Assembly (NCBI GenBank): GCA_015258095.1
Contig: JABZIV010000001.1
Location: 25,691 to 89,690 of the forward strand
Direction of reading: 5' to 3'
Source of the DNA: Lachnospiraceae bacterium
Lineage (GTDB): Bacteria > Bacillota > Clostridia > Lachnospirales > Lachnospiraceae
DNA: 64,000 nucleotides
Shown here in pieces: positions 43,279 to 52,838 of this stretch (position 1 is its first letter; each line of letters begins with the position of its first letter). The notes under the pieces are model-generated. The model was not told where the DNA came from. It searched no databases and saw only the letters and a program-made list of their open reading frames with translations. Position numbers and translations under genes: made by a program.

Positions 43279-44400
43279 ATGGCAAATAAAGTGAGTAAGG
43301 CTCCGGTAGTAGCGCTTGTGAATCACGAAGAGAAGTTGAAAGCGTTGGACGCCGCTTTGACAAAGATAGAGAAGGATTGCGGAAAGGGTTCCATCATGAA
43401 GCTGGGGGACGCCGGTGTGAACAAGGATATTGAGGTGGTTCCTACCGGTTCCCTTTCTGTGGACATTGCACTGGGAGCGGGAGGCTTCCCGAGAGGAAGA
43501 ATTATCGAGATTTACGGACCGGAGTCCTCAGGTAAGACGACTCTGGCGCTTCATGCCGTTGCGGAGGTACAGAAGAGAGGAGGAATTGCCGCTTTTATTG
43601 ATGCGGAGCACGCACTCGATCCCCGCTATGCGGAGGCAATCGGCGTGGATATTGACAATCTCTATGTTTCTCAGCCGGATTCCGGTGAGCAGGCCTTGGA
43701 TATTGCGGAGACGATGGTGCGCTCGGGGGCGATGGATATTCTCGTTGTGGATTCGGTTGCCGCGTTGGTGCCGAAGGCGGAGATTGACGGAGAGATGGGC
43801 GACAGTCATGTCGGCTTACAGGCAAGACTCATGTCCATGGCGCTGCGTAAGCTGACCGCCATTATTGCGAAGTCGAATTGTATACTTATTTTTATCAATC
43901 AGCTTCGTGAGAAGGTTGGCGTGATGTTCGGAAATCCCGAGACGACGACCGGCGGTAGAGCGCTGAAGTTCTACTCATCTGTACGTATCGATATCCGAAA
44001 GGGAGAGACCATCAAAGCCGGAGAAGGAGAGTTCAGCGGAAACCGTGCGAAGGTGAAGATTGCAAAGAACAAGATTGCGCCGCCTTTTAAGCAGGTGGAG
44101 TTTGATATCAGCTTCGGTACGGGGATTTCGAAAGAGGGTGAGATTCTGGACCTTGGTGTAGAGCAGAAGCTGATTGATAAGAGCGGAGCCTGGTTTGCTT
44201 ATCAGGGAAACAAGATTGGACAGGGCAGAGAGAATGCGAAGGAGTTTTTGCGCAAGCACCCGAAACTCATGGCGGAGCTGGAAATCGAACTCAGGAAACT
44301 CTACGGCCTGAAAGAGGATCCGTATCTCACTGCGGTACTGGAGGCACAGGAAGAGAACCCGGAGGAGCGGGCTACGGATACTGCGGGACAGGAAGCATAA
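43279..44400 (+). CDS. recA: recombinase RecA
   Basis: The 373-residue DNA strand-exchange ATPase and SOS co-protease. Walker A is GPESSGKTT, followed by [18 protein letters not shown], Walker B-like [13 protein letters not shown], loop 1 around [26 protein letters not shown], and [22 protein letters not shown]. The C-terminus ends in an acidic tail. The ATG at 43279 has a GGGAGAAAG site and matches the family start; the frame upstream is leader. It is followed three bases later by recX. Confidence 0.97.
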   Translation: MANKVSKAPVVALVNHEEKLKALDAALTKIEKDCGKGSIMKLGDAGVNKDIEVVPTGSLSVDIALGAGGFPRGRIIEIYGPESSGKTTLALHAVAEVQKRGGIAAFIDAEHALDPRYAEAIGVDIDNLYVSQPDSGEQALDIAETMVRSGAMDILVVDSVAALVPKAEIDGEMGDSHVGLQARLMSMALRKLTAIIAKSNCILIFINQLREKVGVMFGNPETTTGGRALKFYSSVRIDIRKGETIKAGEGEFSGNRAKVKIAKNKIAPPFKQVEFDISFGTGISKEGEILDLGVEQKLIDKSGAWFAYQGNKIGQGRENAKEFLRKHPKLMAELEIELRKLYGLKEDPYLTAVLEAQEENPEERATDTAGQEA

Positions 44401-44403
44401 AAG

Positions 44404-44949
44404 ATGAAAGAGTGGAAAGGAGAAAACGCGGTAAGAAACCCCTTGGACAGTGATTCTCTTACCGCGGAGGAGAAGCTTCTTCAGCGCTGTAAAGAAAGAA
44501 GTCTGTACCTTCTCACAGGGCAGGCGAAGACGGAACGGCGCCTTAGAGAGAAGCTCGCGAAGTCCGCGCATTATACGGAAGAAATCATAGAGAAGACCCT
44601 TTCTTTTCTGAAAGAATACGGCTACCTGGATGACTATCGTTATGCCGTGACCTATCTTCAGGAGAATGCGGGGAAGCGCTCTTTACGGGATATGAAAGTG
44701 AAGCTTTTTTTGAGAGGAGTCGAGGCGGAAGCCTTGGCGCGTGCGGTAGAGGATTTCCGTGAAAGCGGACGAGAGGAAGAGGAGGATCCGGAGCGGGAAG
44801 CACTTCGCGTGTGGGTAGAGAAGAAGAGCAGGACACTCGATTTAACGGATAGGAAAGACAGAGAGCGACTCTTTGCTTCTTTGATGCGGAAGGGTTTTTC
44901 CTACAGCATGATACGGGAAGTACTGCAAGGGGAAGACGAGTGGGAATAA
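44404..44949 (+). CDS. recX: regulatory protein RecX
   Basis: A 181-residue modulator that binds and limits RecA filaments. The product has the RecX triple three-helix layout: LQRCKERSLYLLTGQAKTERRLREKL, EEIIEKTLSFLKEYGYLDDYRYA and KRSLRDMKVKLFLRG, ending MRKGFSYSMIREVL. It begins three bases after the recA stop, so both are SOS-controlled from one promoter. The ribosome site lies in the end of recA. Confidence 0.92.
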   Translation: MKEWKGENAVRNPLDSDSLTAEEKLLQRCKERSLYLLTGQAKTERRLREKLAKSAHYTEEIIEKTLSFLKEYGYLDDYRYAVTYLQENAGKRSLRDMKVKLFLRGVEAEALARAVEDFRESGREEEEDPEREALRVWVEKKSRTLDLTDRKDRERLFASLMRKGFSYSMIREVLQGEDEWE

Positions 44950-44962
44950 AATAGGAAAAGGA

Positions 44963-44998
44963 TTGACAAGAACTATTTGATTGTGTACAATTAACTTG
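44963..44998 (+). promoter_or_regulatory. trxA promoter with OhrR-like operator
   Basis: Consensus TTGACA (44963-44968), 17 bases, then TACAAT (44986-44991). The -10 is the right half of ATTGT-GT-ACAAT (44980-44991), and TACAATTAA (44986-44994) is the half-site known from OhrR boxes. An OhrR-like gene lies at the end of the same cluster. Confidence 0.6.
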
Positions 44999-45055
44999 CC
45001 AAAAATAAATTGGAGTAAGAAAATAGTTGGAGTTAAAGTATAGGAGGGAAACGAT

Positions 45056-45364
45056 ATGTCAGCACCAAGTATTACAGCGAAAGATTTTGATGAGAAGGTT
45101 TTACAGGCGAAAGAGCCGGTTTTGGTTGATTTCTGGGCAAGCTGGTGTGGACCTTGCCAGATGCTTTCTCCCATCGTAGGAGAGATTGCGGAAGAAGCAA
45201 AAGATTTTAAGGTGTATGCAGTGAATGCCGATGAAGAGCAGGAGCTCATGGCACGTTACGGGGTTCGCGCTATTCCGACCCTGATTGTTTTTAAAGAGGG
45301 TAAGATTTACAAGCAGAACACAGGATTTATCCCGAAGGAACAGGTTCTGGATTTGTTGAAGTAA
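45056..45364 (+). CDS. trxA: thioredoxin
   Basis: A 102-residue cytoplasmic disulfide reductase with the active site WASWCGPCQML (Cys32-Cys35 region) and the cis-proline loop RAIPTLIVFKEG. It has a TAGGAGGG ribosome site and a consensus promoter. It is followed by a hairpin that probably lets only part of the transcripts continue into trxB. Confidence 0.96.
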   Translation: MSAPSITAKDFDEKVLQAKEPVLVDFWASWCGPCQMLSPIVGEIAEEAKDFKVYAVNADEEQELMARYGVRAIPTLIVFKEGKIYKQNTGFIPKEQVLDLLK

Positions 45365-45400
45365 GGATCGTATTCAGCAGTATTGCTAAGAGAAAGAGAT

Positions 45401-45434
45401 AGGTGTCGCTCGACTTGTGCGGCACCTTCTTTTA
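45401..45434 (+). terminator. attenuator-like terminator between trxA and trxB
   Basis: AGGTGTCGC (45401-45409) pairs with GCGGCACCT (45419-45427), one G-U pair, followed by TCTTTT. It lies 12 bases before the trxB start, giving higher thioredoxin than reductase if read-through is partial. Confidence 0.65.
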
Positions 45435-45445
45435 AAAGGAGAATT

Positions 45446-46360
45446 ATGTTTGATATTATTATAGTAGGGGCAGGCACGGCAGGACTTTCCGCCGCAATTT
45501 ACGGTCTTCGTGCAGGAAAGTCCGTGCTGGTTTTAGAAGAGACGACGTATGGCGGTCAGATTATCAACACGCCGGAGATTGAAAATTATCCGGGGATTCA
45601 GAAGATTTCCGGATTTGAGTTTGCAACGAACCTCTATAAGCAGGCAAAGGATCTCGGAGCGGATGTTCGCATAGAAAAGGTTCTTTCCATAGAGAAGAAT
45701 GGAGCATATAAAAAAGTTGTCACCAAGGCACAGGAGTACGAAGGCAAGACGGTTATTCTGGCAACCGGGGCGAAGAATCGGAGTCTCGGACTGGATAAAG
45801 AAAAGGAATTGGTCGGAAAAGGGGTTTCCTATTGCGCAACCTGTGACGGAATGTTTTACAGAGGCAAGGTTGTTGCGGTAAATGGCGGAGGAAACACGGC
45901 GGTAGAAGATGCCACTTTTCTTTCCGCATACGTGGAGAAAGTCTATGTGGTGCACAGAAGGGATGCATTTAGAGCGGATAAAGCGGAAGTTGATCGCTTA
46001 ACGTCCAAGCCGAATGTGGAGTTGGTCTTAAATTCTACCATAAAGGCTCTGGAAAGCGATGATACGGGACTGACCGGTATCGTAGTAGTGAACAAAGACG
46101 GTGTGGAGAGAGAAATCAAACTCGATGGTCTTTTTGTTGCTATCGGACAGGCGCCGGACAATGCCGCTTTTCAGGACATCGTGAAGCTTGACGGGAAAGG
46201 CTATATTGAGGCGGGAGAAGACGGTCTGACAGAAACGGAAGGCGTATTCACTGCCGGAGATTGCCGCACAAAGGCGGTTCGACAGCTCGCCACGGCAGCG
46301 TCGGACGGGGCGGTTGCCGCACTTGCCGCCGTGAATTACATGAATTCTCATAACTTATAA
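45446..46360 (+). CDS. trxB: thioredoxin-disulfide reductase
   Basis: A 304-residue FAD/NADPH flavoenzyme that reduces thioredoxin. FAD motif IIIVGAGTAGLSAAIYGLRAG at the N-terminus, redox-active SYCATCDGMFYRGK, NADPH motif VNGGGNTAVEDATFLS and the C-terminal FAD motif GVFTAGDCRTKAVRQ are all present. The ATG at 45446 has an AAAGGAG site; the longer frame from 45383 runs through the attenuator. Forms a redox unit with trxA and an OhrR-like regulator. Confidence 0.95.
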   Translation: MFDIIIVGAGTAGLSAAIYGLRAGKSVLVLEETTYGGQIINTPEIENYPGIQKISGFEFATNLYKQAKDLGADVRIEKVLSIEKNGAYKKVVTKAQEYEGKTVILATGAKNRSLGLDKEKELVGKGVSYCATCDGMFYRGKVVAVNGGGNTAVEDATFLSAYVEKVYVVHRRDAFRADKAEVDRLTSKPNVELVLNSTIKALESDDTGLTGIVVVNKDGVEREIKLDGLFVAIGQAPDNAAFQDIVKLDGKGYIEAGEDGLTETEGVFTAGDCRTKAVRQLATAASDGAVAALAAVNYMNSHNL

Positions 46361-46386
46361 AAGAGCCAAGAGAAAGGGAAAGAGTC

Positions 46387-46833
46387 ATGCAGAAGGAATA
46401 CAAGGAACTGAGACTGGAGAATCAACTCTGCTTTCCTCTTTATGCTTGTGCGAAGGAAGTGACGAGAAGATATAAACCGTTTTTGGATCCGTTAGGGTTG
46501 ACGTATACGCAGTACATTACCATGATGGTACTTTGGGAAAAGAAAGAAGTGCGGGTAAAGGACCTGGGAGAGGTTTTATATCTGGATTCCGGAACGCTGA
46601 CACCGCTTTTGAAGCGCCTGGAGCAGAAAGGGCTGATTACCCGCTCTCGCTATCAGGATGATGAGAGAGCACTTTGCGTACAGATTACGGATTTGGGCGA
46701 GGCAATGCAGGAGAAAGCCAAGTCCGTACCGGAAGGGATGCGTGCCTGTCTTCCGCTCACTTCGGAAGAAATGCAGGTTTTAAAGAAGCTGTTGGACAGA
46801 ACACTCACTGCCATTGAAAAGAGTAAAGTCTAG
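46387..46833 (+). CDS. MarR family regulator, OhrR-like peroxide sensor
   Basis: A 148-residue winged-helix repressor. The N-terminus LENQLCFPLYA places a cysteine at residue 15 and tyrosines at 19, 29 and 40, the same positions as the sensing Cys15 and its tyrosine network in Bacillus OhrR. The DNA-binding helix region is VKDLGEVLYLDSGTLTPLLKRLEQKG with wing SRYQDDERALCVQIT. Oxidation of Cys15 by organic hydroperoxides would release DNA. No Ohr peroxidase gene is adjacent; instead it closes a trxA-trxB cluster whose promoter has an OhrR-like half-site. Confidence 0.88.
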   Translation: MQKEYKELRLENQLCFPLYACAKEVTRRYKPFLDPLGLTYTQYITMMVLWEKKEVRVKDLGEVLYLDSGTLTPLLKRLEQKGLITRSRYQDDERALCVQITDLGEAMQEKAKSVPEGMRACLPLTSEEMQVLKKLLDRTLTAIEKSKV

Positions 46834-46896
46834 AGAAGACTACAGTCTAAAGAAAAGGAAAAGTTTAAAGAAGAGTGAAGTCTAAAGGAGAAGAGT

Positions 46897-48018
46897 ATGG
46901 AAGACTTGGATTATCTCGTAGTCGGAGCAGGCCTTTTCGGCGCTGTGTTCGCACAGGAAGCGAGTAAGCAGGGAAAGAAAGTACTTGTCATCGACAAACG
47001 GAACCATATAGGAGGCAATGTATACTCCTATGAGAAGAACGGTATTATGGTGCATCGGTATGGAGCACATATCTTCCATACGAATAGCGAGAGGGTGTGG
47101 AACTATGTACAGCGCTTTTCCGCCTTCAATCGTTTCAAGAATTCTCCTGTTGCGAATTATAAAGGAAAGATCTATTCTCTCCCCTTCAATATGTATACCT
47201 TCAACACGATGTGGGGAGTGGTGAGTCCGGAGGAAGCGGAGGAGAAGATTGAGGCGGAGCGGAAAGCTGCCGGCATTACCGAGCCGAAGAACCTGGAAGA
47301 GCAGGCCATCTCTCTCGTGGGAAGAGAAATCTACGAAAAACTGATTAAAGGCTATACCAAGAAGCAATGGGGCAGGGACTGTAAAGATTTACCGGCATCC
47401 ATTATCCGCCGGCTTCCGGTTCGTTTCACCTATGATAACAACTATTTCAATGCCCTTTATCAGGGCATTCCCGTAGAAGGCTATACCGCTATGGTGGAGA
47501 AGATGCTCTCCGGCATTCCGGTAGAGCTGGAAGAGGATTTTCTGGAAAATAAGGAAAAGTGGTTTAGTCGGGCAAAAAAGGTGGTTTTCACCGGCGCAAT
47601 CGATGCATACTTTGGCTATTCTCTTGGTGAACTGGAGTACCGAAAAGTGCGCTTTGAAGTGGAGGAGCTTCCTATCCCGAATTTTCAGGGAAATGCGGCG
47701 GTAAATTATACGGATGAAGAGAGTCCGTACACCCGGATTATCGAGCACAAGTGGTTTACTTTCGGAAAAGATCGTGCCGGGAAGGATCTTCCTACGACGA
47801 TCATCTCCAAAGAATACAGTGCAGAGTGGAAAAGGGGAGAGGAACCGTACTATCCCGTAAACGATGAGAAAAATCAGGCGCTTTATGCAAAGTACCGGGC
47901 ACTGGCGGAGAAAGAAGAAAAGACCCTTTTTGGCGGGCGTCTTGGAGAATATAAATACTATGATATGGATGCCGTAATTGATGCGGCGCTTCGTTTTTCG
48001 GAGAAGACGCTCGGCTAG
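46897..48018 (+). CDS. glf: UDP-galactopyranose mutase
   Basis: A 373-residue FAD enzyme interconverting UDP-galactopyranose and UDP-galactofuranose for surface glycans. FAD motif YLVVGAGLFGAVFAQEASKQGK at the N-terminus, IDKRNHIGGNVYSYEKNGI, RYGAHIFHTNSERVW and YTKKQWGRDCKDLPASIIRRLPVRFTYDNNYF with the substrate-contact residues, and VFTGAIDAYF are visible. It has an AAAGGAG site. It lies alone rather than in a glycan cluster, although nucleotide-sugar genes follow at 53 kb. Confidence 0.95.
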   Translation: MEDLDYLVVGAGLFGAVFAQEASKQGKKVLVIDKRNHIGGNVYSYEKNGIMVHRYGAHIFHTNSERVWNYVQRFSAFNRFKNSPVANYKGKIYSLPFNMYTFNTMWGVVSPEEAEEKIEAERKAAGITEPKNLEEQAISLVGREIYEKLIKGYTKKQWGRDCKDLPASIIRRLPVRFTYDNNYFNALYQGIPVEGYTAMVEKMLSGIPVELEEDFLENKEKWFSRAKKVVFTGAIDAYFGYSLGELEYRKVRFEVEELPIPNFQGNAAVNYTDEESPYTRIIEHKWFTFGKDRAGKDLPTTIISKEYSAEWKRGEEPYYPVNDEKNQALYAKYRALAEKEEKTLFGGRLGEYKYYDMDAVIDAALRFSEKTLG

Positions 48019-48059
48019 ACAGAGGAAGTGAAAAGGAGAGAACGGAAAGGAGGGATCAG

Positions 48060-49100
48060 GTGAAGAAGCTGGGGTTGATGGGAAGAGTCGCAGTCAGTTT
48101 CATCATCAGCACGGTTCTCCCTATCTTTTTGTTTTTTCTCTCGACAAGAAGAATTGTCAGTATAGAGCAGACAGTCATTATTCTGGTTTTGGCGGGGATT
48201 TTCCTGATTGCCTGGATTTATAACGGTTTTCTGAAGCCGGTCAATGTCTTGAAAGAAGCGGCGAGACGAATCGAGTCCGGAGATTTGCACTTTCACCTGG
48301 AGGCGGAAAGCCGTGATGAATTTGCGGAGTTGACACAGGCTTTTGAGAAGATGCGGGAAAAGCTGAAGGAGAATCAGGAAGAAAAGACCAGGGATGAAGA
48401 AGAAAACCGGGAGCTGGTCACGAATATTGCGCACGATTTAAAGACGCCCATTACGGTGATTCGAGGGTATGCGGAAGGTATTCTGGACGGCGTGGCTTCC
48501 ACGGAAGAGAAAAAACGGCAGTACTTGCAAACGATTTTTCATAAGGCGATAGAGATGAATCGCCTGATTGATGAGCTGAACTATTACGCAAAGATTGAAA
48601 CCAACAAAATTCCGTATCACTTTGTGATTCTTCCCGCACTGGAATATTTTCAGGATTACAGCGTGGAACTCAGGGGAGATCTGGATGCGCTGGGATACCG
48701 TTTCCTCACCGATTTTTTTCTGGAAGACACGGTAGAAATCATTGCGGACCCGGTGCAACTCAGAAAAGTTCTGAGCAATATTATTTCGAACTCCGTAAAG
48801 TATATGGATAAGGCGCAACCGGAGATTCATTTCAGTCTTCTGGATGCCGGGGATTTCGTGGAAGTAGTGATCAGAGACAACGGAAGGGGAATCGAGAAGA
48901 AAGATTTACCCTATATTTTTGAACGCTTTTACCGTTCCGATACCGCGCGCAGTTCGGAGAACGGAGGATCGGGAATCGGTCTTTCTATCGTGAAGAAGAT
49001 TATAGAGGACAGCGGAGGGAAGATATGGGCGGAAAGTGAAGTGGGACAAGGAACCGCCATTCACTTTGTGCTCCGAAAGCATTTTATGGAGAGGAAGTAA
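48060..49100 (+). CDS. sensor histidine kinase (HAMP-HisKA-HATPase)
   Basis: A 346-residue membrane kinase. Two transmembrane helices (about 10-28 and 33-57) are separated by only a few residues, so it has no real extracytoplasmic sensor domain and probably senses within the membrane. A HAMP linker follows (about 60-112), then the phosphoacceptor region NIAHDLKTPITVIRGYAEGILDG, and HATPase motifs SNIISNSVKYM, DNGRGIEK and GGSGIGLSIVKKI. The start is GTG behind AAAGGAGGG. Its regulator starts three bases after its stop. Confidence 0.9.
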   Translation: MKKLGLMGRVAVSFIISTVLPIFLFFLSTRRIVSIEQTVIILVLAGIFLIAWIYNGFLKPVNVLKEAARRIESGDLHFHLEAESRDEFAELTQAFEKMREKLKENQEEKTRDEEENRELVTNIAHDLKTPITVIRGYAEGILDGVASTEEKKRQYLQTIFHKAIEMNRLIDELNYYAKIETNKIPYHFVILPALEYFQDYSVELRGDLDALGYRFLTDFFLEDTVEIIADPVQLRKVLSNIISNSVKYMDKAQPEIHFSLLDAGDFVEVVIRDNGRGIEKKDLPYIFERFYRSDTARSSENGGSGIGLSIVKKIIEDSGGKIWAESEVGQGTAIHFVLRKHFMERK

Positions 49101-49103
49101 GTT

Positions 49104-49805
49104 ATGGACGAAAAACAAAGGATATTGATTGTGGAAGATGATGGGGCAATTGCCGATTTGGAGAAAGATTATCTTGAACTTTCCGGCTTCTCCGTGGAGA
49201 TTGAAAAAGATGGAGAAAAGGGTTTACAGCGCGCGCTTTCTACGGAGTATGACCTTCTGATTCTGGATCTGATGCTTCCCGGAAGAGATGGCTTCTCGGT
49301 TACACAGGAGCTTAGAGCAAAGAAGGATATTCCGATTCTTCTGGTTTCCGCCAGAAAGGATGACATTGATAAGATTCGCGGCTTAGGGCTCGGTGCGGAT
49401 GATTACATGACGAAGCCGTTTTCCGCAAGTGAGCTCGTAGCAAGAGTGAAAGCGCATCTTGCACGGTATAAGAGACTGAAAGACAGCGGCAAGGAAGAAA
49501 ACAAGGTGATTGAGATTCGCGGTCTTCGGATTGATACGACGGCAAGGCGTGTTTTTGTGGACGGCAAAGAAGTCAACTTTACTTCCAGAGAGTTTGATCT
49601 TCTGGCTTTTCTTGCCGCACATCCCAACCATGTTTTTACGAAGGAAGAACTTTTCCGTGAAATCTGGAAAATGGATTCCATAGGGGATATTGCCACGGTG
49701 ACCGTACATATTAAGAAGCTCCGGGAGAAGATTGAAGAGGAGAATGCAACGAAGCCGCAATATATCGAAACAATCTGGGGAGTGGGCTATCGTTTCAAGG
49801 TCTAG
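49104..49805 (+). CDS. OmpR/PhoB-type response regulator
   Basis: A 233-residue regulator with an N-terminal receiver (LIVEDDGAIADLEKDYLELSG; phosphoacceptor in DLLILDLMLPGRDGF; VSARKDDIDK with conserved Thr/Ser position altered to Ser; lysine in DDYMTKPF) and a C-terminal winged helix (VNFTSREFDLLAFLAAHPNHVFTKEELFREIW, TVTVHIKKLREKI, IETIWGVGYRFKV). It partners the preceding kinase. Targets are unknown; no adjacent transporter suggests one. Confidence 0.92.
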   Translation: MDEKQRILIVEDDGAIADLEKDYLELSGFSVEIEKDGEKGLQRALSTEYDLLILDLMLPGRDGFSVTQELRAKKDIPILLVSARKDDIDKIRGLGLGADDYMTKPFSASELVARVKAHLARYKRLKDSGKEENKVIEIRGLRIDTTARRVFVDGKEVNFTSREFDLLAFLAAHPNHVFTKEELFREIWKMDSIGDIATVTVHIKKLREKIEEENATKPQYIETIWGVGYRFKV

Positions 49806-49841
49806 TCCGTTAAAAATTTGTTGATTTCACGGCTCTCTCCC

Positions 49842-49943
49842 TTTACTTAAAATCCCCAGTCGTATATAATCTCGCTTAGTGTTTCTTCGTCTACCTGTAG
49901 GAAAAACACAATTTTTAAAACGCAGTAATGTACACAGTGTACA
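49842..49943 (+). promoter_or_regulatory. ppdK promoter and leader palindrome
   Basis: TTTACT (49842-49847), 17 bases and TATAAT (49865-49870) predict a start near 49877 and a leader of about 127 bases. In the leader lies the perfect palindrome TGTACAC-A-GTGTACA (49929-49943), a possible repressor site downstream of the start. Confidence 0.6.
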
Positions 49944-50003
49944 GGAGTGTAACGGATCTTCTTTACAGCACTTTGTAAGAAAGAAACATAAGGAGGGTTT
50001 ACG

Positions 50004-52637
50004 ATGGCAAGAAAGTGGGTTTACCTCTTCACGGAAGGGGATGCAAGCATGAGAGAGCTTCTTGGCGGAAAAGGAGCAAACCTTGCGGAGATGACCAATA
50101 TCGGTCTTCCGGTTCCACAGGGCTTTACAATTACGACAGAAGCTTGTACGCAGTACTATGAGGACGGAAGAGAGATCAACGCCGAAATCATGGGACAGAT
50201 TGAAGAGCATATTAAGAAGATGGAAGAGATTACCGGAAAGAAGTTCGGTGATCACGAGAATCCTCTCCTTGTGTCCGTTCGTTCCGGAGCGCGTGCATCC
50301 ATGCCGGGTATGATGGATACGATTTTGAACCTTGGTTTGAATGAAGATGTGGTAAAGGTTATCGCAGAGAAGTCGGGGAACCCCAGATGGGCTTGGGACT
50401 GCTACAGAAGATTTATCCAGATGTACTCCGATGTCGTAATGGAAGTCGGAAAGAAGTACTTTGAAGAGTTAATTGATAAGATGAAAGAGAAGAAGGGCGT
50501 TAAGCAGGACGTTGAGCTTTCTGCAGAAGACCTTCATGAGCTTGCCGAGCAGTTTAAGGCAGAATATAAAGAGAAGATTGGAAAAGATTTCCCGACCGAT
50601 CCGAAGGAACAGCTTGTCGGTGCTATTAAGGCAGTATTCCGCAGCTGGGATAACCCGCGTGCGAACGTATATCGTAGAGACAACGATATTCCGTATTCCT
50701 GGGGTACCGCTGTAAACGTACAATCCATGGCTTTCGGTAACATGGGAGATGATTGCGGAACCGGTGTTGCTTTCACAAGAGATCCGGCAACCGGAAACAA
50801 GGGACTTTTCGGAGAGTTCTTAACCAATGCGCAGGGTGAAGACGTGGTAGCCGGTGTTCGTACACCGATGCATATCAATGAGATGGCACAGAAGTTCCCC
50901 GAGGCATTTAAGCAGTTCACTGAGGTTTGTGAGACGCTGGAGAAGCATTATAGAGATATGCAGGATATGGAGTTCACCGTAGAACATGGAAAACTCTATA
51001 TGCTCCAGACCAGAAACGGAAAGAGAACCGCACAGGCGGCTTTGAAGATTGCCTGTGATCTGGTGGATGAAGGAATGCGTACGGAAGAGGAAGCGGTAGC
51101 GATGATTGATCCGAGAAACCTGGATACCCTTCTTCACCCGCAGTTTGACCAGAAGGCTCTGAAAGCCGCTACTCCGCTTGGAAAAGGACTTGGCGCATCA
51201 CCGGGAGCTGCCTGCGGTAAAGCGGTTTTCTCCGCAGACGATGCCGTAGCTTGGCATGATAGAGGAGAGAAGGTCGTTCTGGTACGTCTTGAGACTTCTC
51301 CGGAAGATATCACGGGTATGAAGAGTGCACAGGGTATCCTGACTGTTCGTGGCGGTATGACTTCTCACGCTGCCGTAGTGGCACGTGGTATGGGAACCTG
51401 CTGTGTAGCCGGTCTTGGCGATATTGTCATGGATGAGGCGAACAAGAAGTTCACCCTCGGCGGAAAGACCTTCCATGAGGGAGACTACATTTCCATCGAC
51501 GGAACTACCGGAAATGTCTATGAGGGCATCATTCCGACAGTAGATGCAACCATTGCCGGTGAGTTCGGACGGATTATGGGCTGGGCTGACAAGTACAGAA
51601 AGCTTGCTGTTCGTACCAATGCCGATACACCGCATGATGCAAAGAAGGCAAGAGAACTCGGTGCCGAGGGTATCGGACTTTGCCGTACAGAGCACATGTT
51701 CTTTGATCCGGAGAGAATCTTCGCTTTCCGTGAGATGATCGTATCCGATACGAAGGAAGAGAGAGAAGAAGCGCTGGAGAAGATTCTTCCGTATCAGCAG
51801 GGAGACTTCGAAGCTCTTTATGAGGCACTGGAAGGGAACCCCGTAACCATCCGTTTCCTGGATCCGCCTCTTCATGAGTTCGTACCGCAAGAGGAAGAAG
51901 AGATTGAGAAGCTTGCAAAGGCAAAGAACAAGAGCGTGCAGGAGATTAAGGACATCATTGCCTCCCTCCACGAGTTCAACCCGATGATGGGACACAGAGG
52001 ACTGCGTCTTGCCGTAACCTATCCGGAAATTGCCGTTATGCAGACGAAAGCCGTTATTCGTGCAGCCATCAATGTACAGAAGAAGCATCCGGATTGGAAG
52101 GTCGCACCGGAAATCATGATTCCGCTTACTGCTGAAGTAAAGGAATTTGACTATGTGAAGAAAGTTGTAGTAGAGACGGCTGACGAGGAGATCAAGAAGG
52201 CCGGCGTAAATCTTTCTTACCAGGTAGGTACTATGGTAGAGATTCCGAGAGCCTGCCTCACTGCGGATGAGATTGCAAAGCATGCTGATTTCTTCTGCTT
52301 CGGTACAAATGACTTAACGCAGATGACCTTCGGTTTCTCCAGAGATGATGCCGGAAAGTTCCTGAATGCGTACTACGACAAGAAGATCTTCGAGTCCGAT
52401 CCGTTCGCTAAGCTCGATCAGGTTGGTGTAGGTAAGCTCATGAAGATGGCGATTGACCTTGGAAGACCGGTCAACTCTCACTTACATGTAGGTATCTGCG
52501 GAGAGCACGGTGGAGATCCTTCTTCCGTTGAGTTCTGCCATAATATCGGTTTGGACTATGTGTCCTGCTCACCGTTCCGTGTGCCGGTTGCTCGTCTTGC
52601 AGCTGCACAGGCAGAGATTAAGAATCCGAGAAAGTAA
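50004..52637 (+). CDS. ppdK: pyruvate, phosphate dikinase
   Basis: Interconverts pyruvate, ATP and phosphate with phosphoenolpyruvate, AMP and pyrophosphate; in anaerobes it often runs glycolytically. The 877-residue product has the N-terminal ATP-grasp domain (LLGGKGANLAEMTNIGLPVP), the phosphohistidine domain with His455 in RGGMTSHAAVVARGMG, and the C-terminal PEP-binding barrel (GLCRTEHMFF, GTNDLTQMTFGFSRDD, HVGICGEHGG). His455 has the same number as in the clostridial enzyme. It has a TAAGGAGGG site, its own promoter and a terminator. Confidence 0.97.
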   Translation: MARKWVYLFTEGDASMRELLGGKGANLAEMTNIGLPVPQGFTITTEACTQYYEDGREINAEIMGQIEEHIKKMEEITGKKFGDHENPLLVSVRSGARASMPGMMDTILNLGLNEDVVKVIAEKSGNPRWAWDCYRRFIQMYSDVVMEVGKKYFEELIDKMKEKKGVKQDVELSAEDLHELAEQFKAEYKEKIGKDFPTDPKEQLVGAIKAVFRSWDNPRANVYRRDNDIPYSWGTAVNVQSMAFGNMGDDCGTGVAFTRDPATGNKGLFGEFLTNAQGEDVVAGVRTPMHINEMAQKFPEAFKQFTEVCETLEKHYRDMQDMEFTVEHGKLYMLQTRNGKRTAQAALKIACDLVDEGMRTEEEAVAMIDPRNLDTLLHPQFDQKALKAATPLGKGLGASPGAACGKAVFSADDAVAWHDRGEKVVLVRLETSPEDITGMKSAQGILTVRGGMTSHAAVVARGMGTCCVAGLGDIVMDEANKKFTLGGKTFHEGDYISIDGTTGNVYEGIIPTVDATIAGEFGRIMGWADKYRKLAVRTNADTPHDAKKARELGAEGIGLCRTEHMFFDPERIFAFREMIVSDTKEEREEALEKILPYQQGDFEALYEALEGNPVTIRFLDPPLHEFVPQEEEEIEKLAKAKNKSVQEIKDIIASLHEFNPMMGHRGLRLAVTYPEIAVMQTKAVIRAAINVQKKHPDWKVAPEIMIPLTAEVKEFDYVKKVVVETADEEIKKAGVNLSYQVGTMVEIPRACLTADEIAKHADFFCFGTNDLTQMTFGFSRDDAGKFLNAYYDKKIFESDPFAKLDQVGVGKLMKMAIDLGRPVNSHLHVGICGEHGGDPSSVEFCHNIGLDYVSCSPFRVPVARLAAAQAEIKNPRK

Positions 52638-52683
52638 TTTTAAGGATTAAGGTTTTTATGCCGGGAAGCCCCGGGATGAAGAA

Positions 52684-52714
52684 AGAGTCGTGCAAAGCAC
52701 GGCTCTTTTTTTCT
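52684..52714 (+). terminator. terminator after ppdK
   Basis: AGAGTCGTGC (52684-52693) pairs with GCACGGCTCT (52697-52706), one G-U pair, loop AAA, followed by TTTTTTTC. Confidence 0.9.
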
Positions 52715-52838
52715 TCCGGCTTGAGCCTTCCGGATTCCCCGTATATAATAGAGGCATTCGCTCTTTCGTAGCGTCTCAGGAACAGAAAGGTTTATGGAGT
52801 TTAGTAGAGAAGATATCGATAAAGGGAAGGTGTTTAAG

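Noticed and set aside
51198..52283. 361-codon minus-strand open frame inside ppdK
   Set aside because: Antisense shadow of a highly conserved coding region; the product has no domain and no promoter or ribosome site.
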